A DNA stretch of 57,527 bases from an uncultured Mycoplasmatota bacterium (lineage in GTDB: Bacteria; Bacillota_I; Bacilli_A; RF39; UBA660): contig CAMMMH010000006.1 of assembly GCA_946497955.1 (NCBI GenBank), forward strand, positions 1 to 57,527, in the 5' to 3' direction. Under the pieces are notes generated by a model. That model had not been told where the DNA came from. It did no database searches and saw nothing but the letters and a program-made list of their open reading frames with translations. Both the position numbers and the translations under genes were made by a program. Positions 29,851 through 39,072 of the stretch are shown here, one piece after another (position 1 is the stretch's first letter; each line of letters opens with the position of its first letter).

Positions 29851-32280
29851 CTAAATTATTTCTATTTGTCCGTTAGAATATCTTTCTACTACATTATCAT
29901 ACTCGACTATTTCTTTTATAAAACTGGATCTTTCTTTATAAGAGTATGGACATAGTATATATACCTTATTCTTAGTCCTAGTTAATGCTACATAGAATAA
30001 CCTTCTCTCTTCTGGATAAAGAATTGGTTCGCACTTTTCTTTTGATAATAAAGATATTACAGGTTCATCTTTTATCATACTAGGAAAGCCTCTTTTAGCA
30101 TTAATAGTATTAAGAATTATTACTTGATCAAAACCTAAACCTTTAGATTTATGAATAGTTAAATATGTTATATCAATTTTTTTATTATCCTTTAGTATAA
30201 CATGATCTCCATCACCTTTTTTAAATAGTGATACATCATAAAAGTAATCTATATCTTTATTATATCTACCTAACAAAAGAATTTTATCACGAGGATTATC
30301 TTTATATATATCTAAAATTATATCTTTTAAAATCACTTCAATCTTAGCACTATCTAAATTATTATCATAATAGTTTATTACAACAGGATTTTTTAAATGT
30401 TTTTTAGTAATTAATCTCTTATCTATTTGATAATCATTTTTAGAGATGAAAGTGTAGGCAACATCAACAAGTTCTTGACTATTTCTATAAGTATTAATAA
30501 TTTTTAAAATATCAGCATAACCCATAAGTTCATAAAAGTTTGTAAATAAAGACATATCTGCTAGGGAAAATGAGTAGATAGACTGATAATCATCCCCTAC
30601 TGCTACAATCTTTGCATTAAATAAAGTCGAAAGTTCTTTAATAAAATTATATCTTTGATAAGAGATATCTTGATATTCATCTACAAATATATAATCATAT
30701 TCAATTTTTTTAGTTTTAAGTAAAGATAGTTTTTTATAAGCATAATTAATCATATCTTGAAAATCAATTTGGTATTTACTATGAATATAATCATTATAAT
30801 AACAATAAACTTTTCTAATAAATTTTAACTGTTTTACTACTATTTCATCATCAGTATTAGTTATTAATGTATCAAAGTCCTTTAAAGTTAAATTACTAGC
30901 TTTAAATTTATTAATAAACAATCTAATTATCTTCGTAGCTTTAAAAAATATTGTATCAGTAGATGTTTCTAAAATCCTAAAATACACTTCATCTAAACTT
31001 TTCTCTATTAACTTTATATTTCTCTTTTCTAATTCTTCTTTTAATTTATTTATATAGTCAGTACCATCATCATATTCACTATACAATTCAATTAAATCAG
31101 TATTATATTTATGATGGAGTTCACGTTTCTTTTCAACTAGTCTATTATAATAATTAATATCATCAAGTGTATAGTTCCCATCTTCATTATATTTTGTAAG
31201 TCCATAAAACTCTATATATGTTTTTTTACCATTAACATCTATGGTAAAGTCTGGAGAATAACTAGCTTTATTGAAGAGATTATATGGATAAACTTCTTCA
31301 TAATGATATGGAATGTTATTACGATATAGAAAATTAGCAATGCGTGCCTCTCCTAATGATTTAACATATTCCCCATTAATAGTTCTATTATATCTAAGAC
31401 GTCTATCTATTTTGTTTTTAACTACTTCTAATAGATTATCCTTTTCTTTATGATATTTCTCTTGCATATAAAATTTATAATATTCTTTAAATGTAGGATA
31501 AGAAAAAGCTTCATCTTGAAAATTAACTTTTGATTTAAAAGCATCAATAAACTCTTTTAAAAGGCTTTTATTTTCAAAGACTACTTCTTTTATATAACTA
31601 TTAAGTATTGCTATCATTTTATTATCATCTATTATTTGTAAAGGTTTATCTGTTAGTTCTCTTAAAATAGAGATACCAAGTTTATGAAAAGTTAACACTT
31701 CTATATTAAGATTAAAATCATTATTTATTCTAAGAGAAAGTTCATCCTTTGCTTTATTAGTATATGCTAAAACTATTATTTTACGAGGATCTACTTTAAG
31801 CTTATCTACTAAATATTTAACTTTAGCGGCGATCACTGTTGTTTTACCACTTCCTGCTCCTGCAATAACTAGAGAATAATCTTCATCACTAACAATTGCC
31901 TTTCTTTGATAATTATCTAAAAGAATATTAGAATCTATTTCTTTAAACATATTATCAAAATAATCTTTATATGTAATTAAAGCATTATTAATAAAATAAG
32001 TATTATAGTTTTTAATCATATTATAGCCATTATTTATAATTTGTAACATTTTATTTTGATTATCTAAAGATAAAACACTTCTATTACTATTAAACATTTT
32101 AAATACATCTTGGTATCTATCTAAGAATTCATCAAATACTTTTTTAGAGATAAATTTATTCTTAGTAAACAAGCTTTCAAATTCAGACAAACAATTAGAT
32201 ACTGCTACACTATAATAATCATTACTATTCATAAGACCACCTACTATAATAATAGTAACACAAAATTTGTATAAGTGCAT
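29851..32280 (-). CDS. UvrD/Rep-like superfamily 1 helicase with embedded nuclease-like segment
   Basis: VIAGAGSGKTTVIAAK, FVDEYQDISYQRYNFI, LTIHKSKGLGFDQVIIL, RRLFYVALTRTKNKVYIL; insert YSPDFTIDVNGKKTYIEFYG resembles PD-(D/E)XK. Confidence 0.88.
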   Translation of the reverse strand: MHLYKFCVTIIIVGGLMNSNDYYSVAVSNCLSEFESLFTKNKFISKKVFDEFLDRYQDVFKMFNSNRSVLSLDNQNKMLQIINNGYNMIKNYNTYFINNALITYKDYFDNMFKEIDSNILLDNYQRKAIVSDEDYSLVIAGAGSGKTTVIAAKVKYLVDKLKVDPRKIIVLAYTNKAKDELSLRINNDFNLNIEVLTFHKLGISILRELTDKPLQIIDDNKMIAILNSYIKEVVFENKSLLKEFIDAFKSKVNFQDEAFSYPTFKEYYKFYMQEKYHKEKDNLLEVVKNKIDRRLRYNRTINGEYVKSLGEARIANFLYRNNIPYHYEEVYPYNLFNKASYSPDFTIDVNGKKTYIEFYGLTKYNEDGNYTLDDINYYNRLVEKKRELHHKYNTDLIELYSEYDDGTDYINKLKEELEKRNIKLIEKSLDEVYFRILETSTDTIFFKATKIIRLFINKFKASNLTLKDFDTLITNTDDEIVVKQLKFIRKVYCYYNDYIHSKYQIDFQDMINYAYKKLSLLKTKKIEYDYIFVDEYQDISYQRYNFIKELSTLFNAKIVAVGDDYQSIYSFSLADMSLFTNFYELMGYADILKIINTYRNSQELVDVAYTFISKNDYQIDKRLITKKHLKNPVVINYYDNNLDSAKIEVILKDIILDIYKDNPRDKILLLGRYNKDIDYFYDVSLFKKGDGDHVILKDNKKIDITYLTIHKSKGLGFDQVIILNTINAKRGFPSMIKDEPVISLLSKEKCEPILYPEERRLFYVALTRTKNKVYILCPYSYKERSSFIKEIVEYDNVVERYSNGQIEII

Positions 32281-32303
32281 TTAAAAACATCTCATTAGAG
32301 ATG

Positions 32304-33191
32304 TTAGTTGTCAATTTCTATAAGTTCATACTCACGGTTACCTACACCAAGGTCATAAGCTGCTTCTACAGTATGTATACCATGAAGTGATTCAATTCTA
32401 CTAATTAGTTTATCTTTACCAGGATCAGTAGAGTTATATACAAAGTCAAGGCAAGCTTGATCTATTGCTACTGGATCAGTTGATGCAAGTATACCAATAT
32501 CTTGCATACAAGGAGCTGAGGCATTACCATCACAGTCACAATCTATTGAAATATTTTTCATGACATTAATGTAAACAGCATTACCTTTAAAGTAATCTAC
32601 TACAGAACTAGCAGCATCTGCCATTGCCTCTAAGAATCGATCTTGTTCTGGTAAGTTACCAAATAGTTTTGTTTGGTCATTTGTAACACCTGCTGTATGA
32701 ATTAGTGTTTTACCAGCTGATGAAGCACAACCAATAGATAATTGTTTTAAAGCTCCGCCATATCCTCCCATAGCATGTCCTTTAAAATGAGATAGAACAA
32801 GTAATGAGTCATACTTTGCTAAGTCTTTTCCTACATAGTTTTTCTTTAAGACTTTACCATTAGGAATATCTAGTTCCATATCAGGTCCTTCAGCATCTAA
32901 TAAATCAAATGGAAAATATTTATCCCATTCATGTTCTTTAATTAATTCACGATGTTTTTCTGTAGAGTTTCTAGCTCCTTCATAAGCAGTGTTACATTCA
33001 ACAACAGTACCATGAACATAGTTAATTACATCTTTAACAAACTCTGGTCTTAGATAGTTCTTATTACCTTTCTCTCCAGAATGCATTTTAACGGCTACAT
33101 TTCCTTCTAATTTTTTTCCAACAACCCCATAAGCCTTAATAATGTTTTCAGGAGTTATCTCCTTAATAAAATATACTTTTGATTTTTCCAT
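32304..33191 (-). CDS. DUF362-domain protein
   Basis: MHSGEKGNKNYLRPEFVKDV, LSHFKGHAMGGYGGALKQLSIGCASSAGK, STDPVAIDQACLDFVYN. Confidence 0.8.
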   Translation of the reverse strand: MEKSKVYFIKEITPENIIKAYGVVGKKLEGNVAVKMHSGEKGNKNYLRPEFVKDVINYVHGTVVECNTAYEGARNSTEKHRELIKEHEWDKYFPFDLLDAEGPDMELDIPNGKVLKKNYVGKDLAKYDSLLVLSHFKGHAMGGYGGALKQLSIGCASSAGKTLIHTAGVTNDQTKLFGNLPEQDRFLEAMADAASSVVDYFKGNAVYINVMKNISIDCDCDGNASAPCMQDIGILASTDPVAIDQACLDFVYNSTDPGKDKLISRIESLHGIHTVEAAYDLGVGNREYELIEIDN

Positions 33192-33236
33192 AATTTATAT
33201 TTCCTCCTTTATTTGGTATATATCGTTTTTTATATT

Positions 33237-33653
33237 TTATAATTTATTATACTTTTCATCAGTTACAGGTTCACACCATTCATTTGAAGTTTCTTCGCCT
33301 GGTACTTCAATTGCTAAGTGGCTAAACCAAGAATCTTTCTTTGCTCCATGCCAATGTTTTACATTAGCAGGAATAGTAATAACCATACCAGGTTTTAGAC
33401 TAACTGCCTCTTTTCCTTCTTCTTGGTACCATCCTTCTCCATCAACACAGATAAGAATTTGTCCACCACCATTTTTAGCATGATGAATGTGCCAATTATT
33501 ACGACAAGCTGGTTCAAATGTAACGTTAGCGATGAATAGACTTGTCTTATTAGGATCAGTTAAAGGATTTAAATAACTTTTACCTATAAAGTATTTGGCA
33601 TAAGCCGTATTTTCTTCTCCTAAACCAAAGTCTCCTCCATGTTTCTCATTCAT
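33237..33653 (-). CDS. Cupin-domain protein
   Basis: NNWHIHHAKNGGGQILICVDGEGWYQEEG...VTIPANVKHWHGA. Confidence 0.9.
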   Translation of the reverse strand: MNEKHGGDFGLGEENTAYAKYFIGKSYLNPLTDPNKTSLFIANVTFEPACRNNWHIHHAKNGGGQILICVDGEGWYQEEGKEAVSLKPGMVITIPANVKHWHGAKKDSWFSHLAIEVPGEETSNEWCEPVTDEKYNKL

Positions 33654-34315
33654 TATTTATCACTTCCTTTAATAGTTATATTCTTAATTAAATTAATTGT
33701 ATTTAAACTTATAGGAAAGCCTAAATAAGGAACCAAATTCTTTACTACTTCTATCAATAACTCTTTACTATTGCCTAAAGCTAGATTAGCATTGATGTGA
33801 GATGAAAGCTGTGGGGCAACATCCTCGTAAGATGCTAGAGTTGCAAAAGTAACTAGTTCTCTTTCTTGATAATTTAAATAATCTCTTGTATAAAAGTCGC
33901 CAAAACAATAACTTGCCAAATAATCCCAAATAAATTTAAAATCTTCACTTTCTCCATCTCTTGATTTATCAATATTTTCTTTACCAAAAAGATTGTACTG
34001 TGTTTCTAACCCTTTAGAATATCTATCTTCATTTGTTGTAGTAGAAGCTGAATTTATTTTTCCTAAAACTTCTTCTGCTGTTACAAGAAATGGATAAACC
34101 TTACCATACCCTAGATATGGAACAGTCTGATATACTGCTTCCTTCAATGATTCTTTATCTACATGAGTTACCGCCTCACTTAACTTATCTTTAAATATCT
34201 CTTTACTATTAGTAGATATTAAAGCTGGTAATATAGTAAGATATTTACTTCTTTCATCAAGGTTGCTTTTAATATCATTATTTATAAAATTATTTACAAT
34301 ATTCTCTATTTCCAT
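33653..34315 (-). CDS. Carboxymuconolactone decarboxylase-family protein
   Basis: LNYQERELVTFATLASYEDVAPQLSSHINANLALGNSKELLIEVV. Confidence 0.8.
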   Translation of the reverse strand: MEIENIVNNFINNDIKSNLDERSKYLTILPALISTNSKEIFKDKLSEAVTHVDKESLKEAVYQTVPYLGYGKVYPFLVTAEEVLGKINSASTTTNEDRYSKGLETQYNLFGKENIDKSRDGESEDFKFIWDYLASYCFGDFYTRDYLNYQERELVTFATLASYEDVAPQLSSHINANLALGNSKELLIEVVKNLVPYLGFPISLNTINLIKNITIKGSDK

Positions 34316-34381
34316 TACTCTCCTCCTTATTTCTTACAAGATAATTCTATCACTTAGACTTAACTCCAAGTCAAGAGAAAA

Positions 34382-34693
34382 TTACTTAGTTTCCTCTTCT
34401 ATCCACTTTAAATAATCATTACTTGGACTAGTTAAAGGAAAAACGGCAAATTCAAATACTTCATAACTATGAATTTCTTTTATTACTTTATAAACTTCAT
34501 TAATTAAAGACTCTTTTGTCTTCATAAAGACTAAATACCCTTTATCGCTTTCAAGCTCTCCATTATAATTCCAAATACTATCACTAGTTAATACTTGTAA
34601 ACTTGCTACTAACTTTTCTTTTAAAAGTTTTTCTTCTGTTAAATTAACTTCTTCCTTATTATTAAAAGCAACTTCTATCATTACGTATTTCAT
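34382..34693 (-). CDS. cutA: CutA-like divalent ion tolerance protein
   Basis: ATTTAG...VASLQVL, WNYNGELESDKGYLVFMKTKESLINEVYKVIKEIHSYEVFEFAVFPL. Confidence 0.8.
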   Translation of the reverse strand: MKYVMIEVAFNNKEEVNLTEEKLLKEKLVASLQVLTSDSIWNYNGELESDKGYLVFMKTKESLINEVYKVIKEIHSYEVFEFAVFPLTSPSNDYLKWIEEETK

Positions 34694-34788
34694 TTTGTCA
34701 CCTTCAAGTATATTATATAAAATTAAATTCTTATATTCAATTATTTCTATATTTTTCCATATTTTTCCAATTTATAGTAAAAGAAAAA

Positions 34789-35811
34789 CTAGTCTTGGAA
34801 ATGTCCAAATCTAGCTTTTTCTTCATAACATGTATTTAATAAATCTAAGTCCTTTATAATATTTTTAGGAGTACACTCTAAATATAATGACTCTTCTGGT
34901 TCAATATAGCCTTTATCACTATTAATATATATTGATAGAGGTTTATCTATACCAATAGCATAACTAATAACAACTTCACACCAAGATAAATTATATTTAG
35001 ATAAATAATCTTTAGCGACTAATCTTGCTTTATAAGCTGCACTTCTATCTACTTTAGTAGGATCTTTTCCAGAAAAAGCACCTCCACCTACTCTTGCAAA
35101 TGATTGATAAGAATCAACTACTATCTTTCTTCCCGTAAGACCAGAATCTCCTTCAAAACCACCTATTTCAAATCTACCAGTAGGATTAATTAAAAACTCT
35201 TCTATTTCAATATCATAATCTTTACATATATTAATACATACCTCTTTTATTAAATTATCTGTATAGTCACGATGTTCTTCATCATTTTGATAAGAGATAG
35301 TAAAATATTTTATTCTCTTTAATTTCATATTATCATCGTAATAACCTGTTATTTCTGCTTTACCATCACTTCTTAGATAAGAACAATTTAGTCTTTCTTT
35401 ATCATACCATTTACTAAATCTTTGAAGTATTACCATAGCAGTAGGAAGTAGTTCTTTAGTATCATTACAAGCATAACCAAACATCATTCCTTGGTCCCCT
35501 GCACCTCCCACTTCATCATTTGTACCCATTGCAATATCAAAACTTTGCTTACCTAAATTATTAATTATTTCATAGTTAGTATCATAGCCAACATCTTTCA
35601 ATACTCTTTTAACAACACTCTCTACATCAACATCTACTTTACTAGTAACTTCTCCTGTAATAAATATTTTGCCTTTACCACCCATTACTTCTATACCACA
35701 TCTAGAGTGTTTATCTTCTTTTAAATAAGCATCAAGTAAAGCATCACTAATTTGATCACACACTTTATCAGGATGACCACGAAATACTATTTCATTTGTA
35801 TATAATCTCAT
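34789..35811 (-). CDS. metK: S-adenosylmethionine synthetase (short, divergent)
   Basis: GHPDKVCDQISDALLDAYL, GAGDQGMMFGYAC, NPTGRFEIGGFEGDSGLTGRKIVVDSY, GGGAFSGKDPTKVDRSAAY. Confidence 0.9.
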   Translation of the reverse strand: MRLYTNEIVFRGHPDKVCDQISDALLDAYLKEDKHSRCGIEVMGGKGKIFITGEVTSKVDVDVESVVKRVLKDVGYDTNYEIINNLGKQSFDIAMGTNDEVGGAGDQGMMFGYACNDTKELLPTAMVILQRFSKWYDKERLNCSYLRSDGKAEITGYYDDNMKLKRIKYFTISYQNDEEHRDYTDNLIKEVCINICKDYDIEIEEFLINPTGRFEIGGFEGDSGLTGRKIVVDSYQSFARVGGGAFSGKDPTKVDRSAAYKARLVAKDYLSKYNLSWCEVVISYAIGIDKPLSIYINSDKGYIEPEESLYLECTPKNIIKDLDLLNTCYEEKARFGHFQD

Positions 35812-35840
35812 AACAACATCATCTTCCTTAATCGATTAAA

Positions 35841-35868
35841 TAAAGTTAACAAATTAATGCTAACTTTA
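35841..35868 (-). terminator. Hairpin between SEC-C gene and metK
   Basis: TAAAGTTA-N12-TAACTTTA perfect 8-bp inverted repeat overlapping the SEC-C stop codon. Confidence 0.45.
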
Positions 35869-37839
35869 CTTACCACAACATTTTTTATATTTTTTTCCAC
35901 TCCCACATGGACAAGGATCATTTCTACCTACTTTTTTCTCTTTAGGCATAGAATTAACTTCTTTTTTAGTATAACCATTAAAAGCCCATATAGGTATATC
36001 ATTCTTATATTTATTTATAATATTATTTATATTCTTATAGTCTGTATTACTAGCTTTAATCTTATAATCTTCAAAAATAGGAATTAAAATATCAGGTACA
36101 TAACAATTCATATTTATTAAGGTAATAATATACATACCAATCTCTCTTGCATCATCTTCATTTTTACATAGTTTATTTATATAACTACGTAATTCGCTCT
36201 CTAAAGTATTCAAAAAATCAAGTTCATAATAACTATCAAAATCAACCTCTTTATACTTTTTAAAGTTTTTCTTACTAGGCAATAAAAATTTGTCTATTAC
36301 TTCATCAGTTTCATCTAGAACACAATAATAATTGTCTATACTATACATATCTAAAGTTTTAATAACTGTATCTAATTCATCAATCGTATACTCTAAATCA
36401 TGATTTTCTTGAAGTAATCTTTGTAATATCTTTTTTTCAATAATACCATTATAAAGCATATATAGATTTAGTATTTCTCTATCATCCAAACCATTAAAGC
36501 CATAATCATCACTTAAATCAAAATTATTAATTATCTCTTTAATTTCATCAGGAATTATTACCCTAACTTCTTCTTTATCTTTATATATATAAGCATATCC
36601 ATTTATAATAAAGCTTGTTATAGTATCATTTCCATTATAAGGTTCATTATCTAAAGATAAAATATCTTGTATTTCCTCATATTCATCAAAATAATTTATT
36701 CCTTCTTCTTTAAAATCATCAATTATAGCATCTTCTATTTCATATGTATCATCTAAATAATATGAATCTAATAACTGTGCTAATCCCTCATTTGATAATT
36801 TATTTAAACATTCTTTTAAAGTTGTTTTCTTAGGCTTTTCTTGAAGCATTAAATTTTCTATTTTACCTTCATCTATAGTATTTCCACCATTTTCCCAAAA
36901 TCTTATATTATCATATTCTTCATCAATTATTTCTTCTAACTTCTTTTTGTCCTTTTTACTTAAATTAAATTCATCACTAAAGTCTTTTAAAATTTCCAAA
37001 GAATCCCTTTCTTTTAATAATAATTTAGATATTATTACATTCATTGCTTCTTTACGAGGAATATCTATAATATTAACAATAGTTTCTACTAATAGCATAA
37101 TTCTCATCATATATGAAACATAATCTTGAATTTTTCTTTTAATGTATCTTCTATTTTCTAAATTAATAGCATATTCATCTTTATAAGGTATATCTTTAAG
37201 CCATAAATACTTTTTATTATTTATATCTTTAATAAGAATAGCATCTTTTATTTCCTTAAGTAACTCTTCTTTTGTAAATAAATTATCAAAATTACCATAA
37301 TAATCAAAAATAAAATCTTCATCTACAAGACCCATACTAAAAAACATTGAAAATAGTTTTGTAACTACTTCACTTTTTAAAGCAGTAGCTTTATCTTCTT
37401 TAGTAACTTTTTCTAAATATATTTTTTTAATATCATTAGGAAGCACATAAATAACTTCTTCTTTTTTATTTAAATAACCATAAACTATACCAGCATATAC
37501 AAACACTTGAGCGATAGCATCAATTTCCTTATTATTAGCTAAGTTTTCAATATTAACATATTGTTTATATGGCATACCACTCAAAATATCTAAAAAATTT
37601 TCTTTAATTTTTCTATCTAAAAGTTTTATTAACTCATTATCATGCTTATTATTTAATTCATCTCGTTCATAATAAGCCTTTGCTACAATATACAACTGTT
37701 CACTACTTAAAGCCTTTAAAAAATCTTTTAGATTTCCTTCAACTTTATTTTCTAAAAACAAACATTCTACAGGATACATTTCCATTAATTCGTCAATATT
37801 ATCAATTATATTATTACTTAATTCTTTTTCTTTTAACAT
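35866..37839 (-). CDS. SEC-C motif protein, 3 nt downstream of jetD
   Basis: 657 aa ending [21 protein letters not shown]; the rest is acidic, helical and unassigned. Confidence 0.85.
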   Translation of the reverse strand: MLKEKELSNNIIDNIDELMEMYPVECLFLENKVEGNLKDFLKALSSEQLYIVAKAYYERDELNNKHDNELIKLLDRKIKENFLDILSGMPYKQYVNIENLANNKEIDAIAQVFVYAGIVYGYLNKKEEVIYVLPNDIKKIYLEKVTKEDKATALKSEVVTKLFSMFFSMGLVDEDFIFDYYGNFDNLFTKEELLKEIKDAILIKDINNKKYLWLKDIPYKDEYAINLENRRYIKRKIQDYVSYMMRIMLLVETIVNIIDIPRKEAMNVIISKLLLKERDSLEILKDFSDEFNLSKKDKKKLEEIIDEEYDNIRFWENGGNTIDEGKIENLMLQEKPKKTTLKECLNKLSNEGLAQLLDSYYLDDTYEIEDAIIDDFKEEGINYFDEYEEIQDILSLDNEPYNGNDTITSFIINGYAYIYKDKEEVRVIIPDEIKEIINNFDLSDDYGFNGLDDREILNLYMLYNGIIEKKILQRLLQENHDLEYTIDELDTVIKTLDMYSIDNYYCVLDETDEVIDKFLLPSKKNFKKYKEVDFDSYYELDFLNTLESELRSYINKLCKNEDDAREIGMYIITLINMNCYVPDILIPIFEDYKIKASNTDYKNINNIINKYKNDIPIWAFNGYTKKEVNSMPKEKKVGRNDPCPCGSGKKYKKCCGK

Positions 37840-37842
37840 AAA

Positions 37843-39072
37843 CTACTTCTCCTCTAATTTCATTTTAATAAATTTTTCTATAAATAACAAGTTATTTTCT
37901 TGATAACCACACTTTTTATTTTCAAATAGTAAACTCTTAACTTCTTGTAACTCTTTTGACTTAACAAGTTCTAATTTATGAAGTCTATTATTACCAACAC
38001 TAACACTAGGTTTAGTATTAAAGTAACTTTTCCCATCATAAAGAAATAATTTAATATTACTATATTTATTATTTAGTTTATCTGCTATTAATAATCCTTC
38101 AGGATCATAATCTCCATTATAATAAAGAGTTGTATCACTAGTAATATTTTCTAATAATTTATAGAAAGCAAGATTAGGAATACCAGATGTTATTATAATA
38201 GAAATATCTAAATCCTTATTCTTAAAATAATTTAAAATAGAAGGATTTTCAAAGATAAATATCTTATTACTCTTGCCAGTTATATTATTTAATTTAAAAA
38301 TATTATCAATATTTAAGTTCATAACATCAAAAGGCATTTCTTTATCATAAACTAGGTTATATGTAATAACATAATTACTAAGCGAATCTATATAGACATT
38401 TATCTTTTCTAATAGTTTAGTCTTATCTAAATTAGTATTAGGTATATCACATTCTAAAATATTACTTAATATTCTATAGAAAAGATTACTACTCTTAGCA
38501 TTATAATCTAAATAATGAGGATTAGAGGTTATTGAAGCATAAATTGGTAAATAAGTTATCTTATCTGGAATATTACTTAATAGTTTATCTATCATAAGTA
38601 ATTCTTCTTTTAAAGCTTTTTTATTTTGTTTATATTTACTTTTTATATTACGCATAGTACTAAAGTTTTTATTTATATTTCTTTCAAAAAAATCTTTAAG
38701 TTTCTCACTCGTAAGTTCTAAAAGTAAATCTTCTATAAATGAAACAAACTCTTCATGAAATTTTCTCTTCTTTAAGGTATTAGTAAGATAAGAAAAATCA
38801 TCATAGGTATTATAGAAGTAATCAGTAAACTCAAAGTCTTGAAATTTGCTTTTATCAAGTACTTTATTAAATTCACTTATCTTTATTTTATAAGTCTTAC
38901 CTTCTTCAAATTTTCTAGCAAAGAAATCTGTTAGACTAACTGCTTCTTCATAAGTTATATTATCAAGAGTAATAATCCCTGTTACCCTACCATAACTTTG
39001 ATACTTCTCTTTAGCTTTTACCATAAACCTTTCAAAACCTTTATTATTCTTAAAATAATCTAAATAATCCAT
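37843..39072 (-). CDS. jetD: Wadjet JetD-like (DUF2399/TOPRIM-like) nuclease subunit
   Basis: FENPSILNYF...ITSGIPNLAFYKLLENITSDTTLYYNGDYDPEGLLIADKL; position directly after the SMC gene. Confidence 0.82.
   Translation of the reverse strand: MDYLDYFKNNKGFERFMVKAKEKYQSYGRVTGIITLDNITYEEAVSLTDFFARKFEEGKTYKIKISEFNKVLDKSKFQDFEFTDYFYNTYDDFSYLTNTLKKRKFHEEFVSFIEDLLLELTSEKLKDFFERNINKNFSTMRNIKSKYKQNKKALKEELLMIDKLLSNIPDKITYLPIYASITSNPHYLDYNAKSSNLFYRILSNILECDIPNTNLDKTKLLEKINVYIDSLSNYVITYNLVYDKEMPFDVMNLNIDNIFKLNNITGKSNKIFIFENPSILNYFKNKDLDISIIITSGIPNLAFYKLLENITSDTTLYYNGDYDPEGLLIADKLNNKYSNIKLFLYDGKSYFNTKPSVSVGNNRLHKLELVKSKELQEVKSLLFENKKCGYQENNLLFIEKFIKMKLEEK

Noticed and set aside
33142-33483. Plus-strand 113-aa ORF opposite cupin/DUF362 genes
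   Set aside because: Antisense to well-supported genes.
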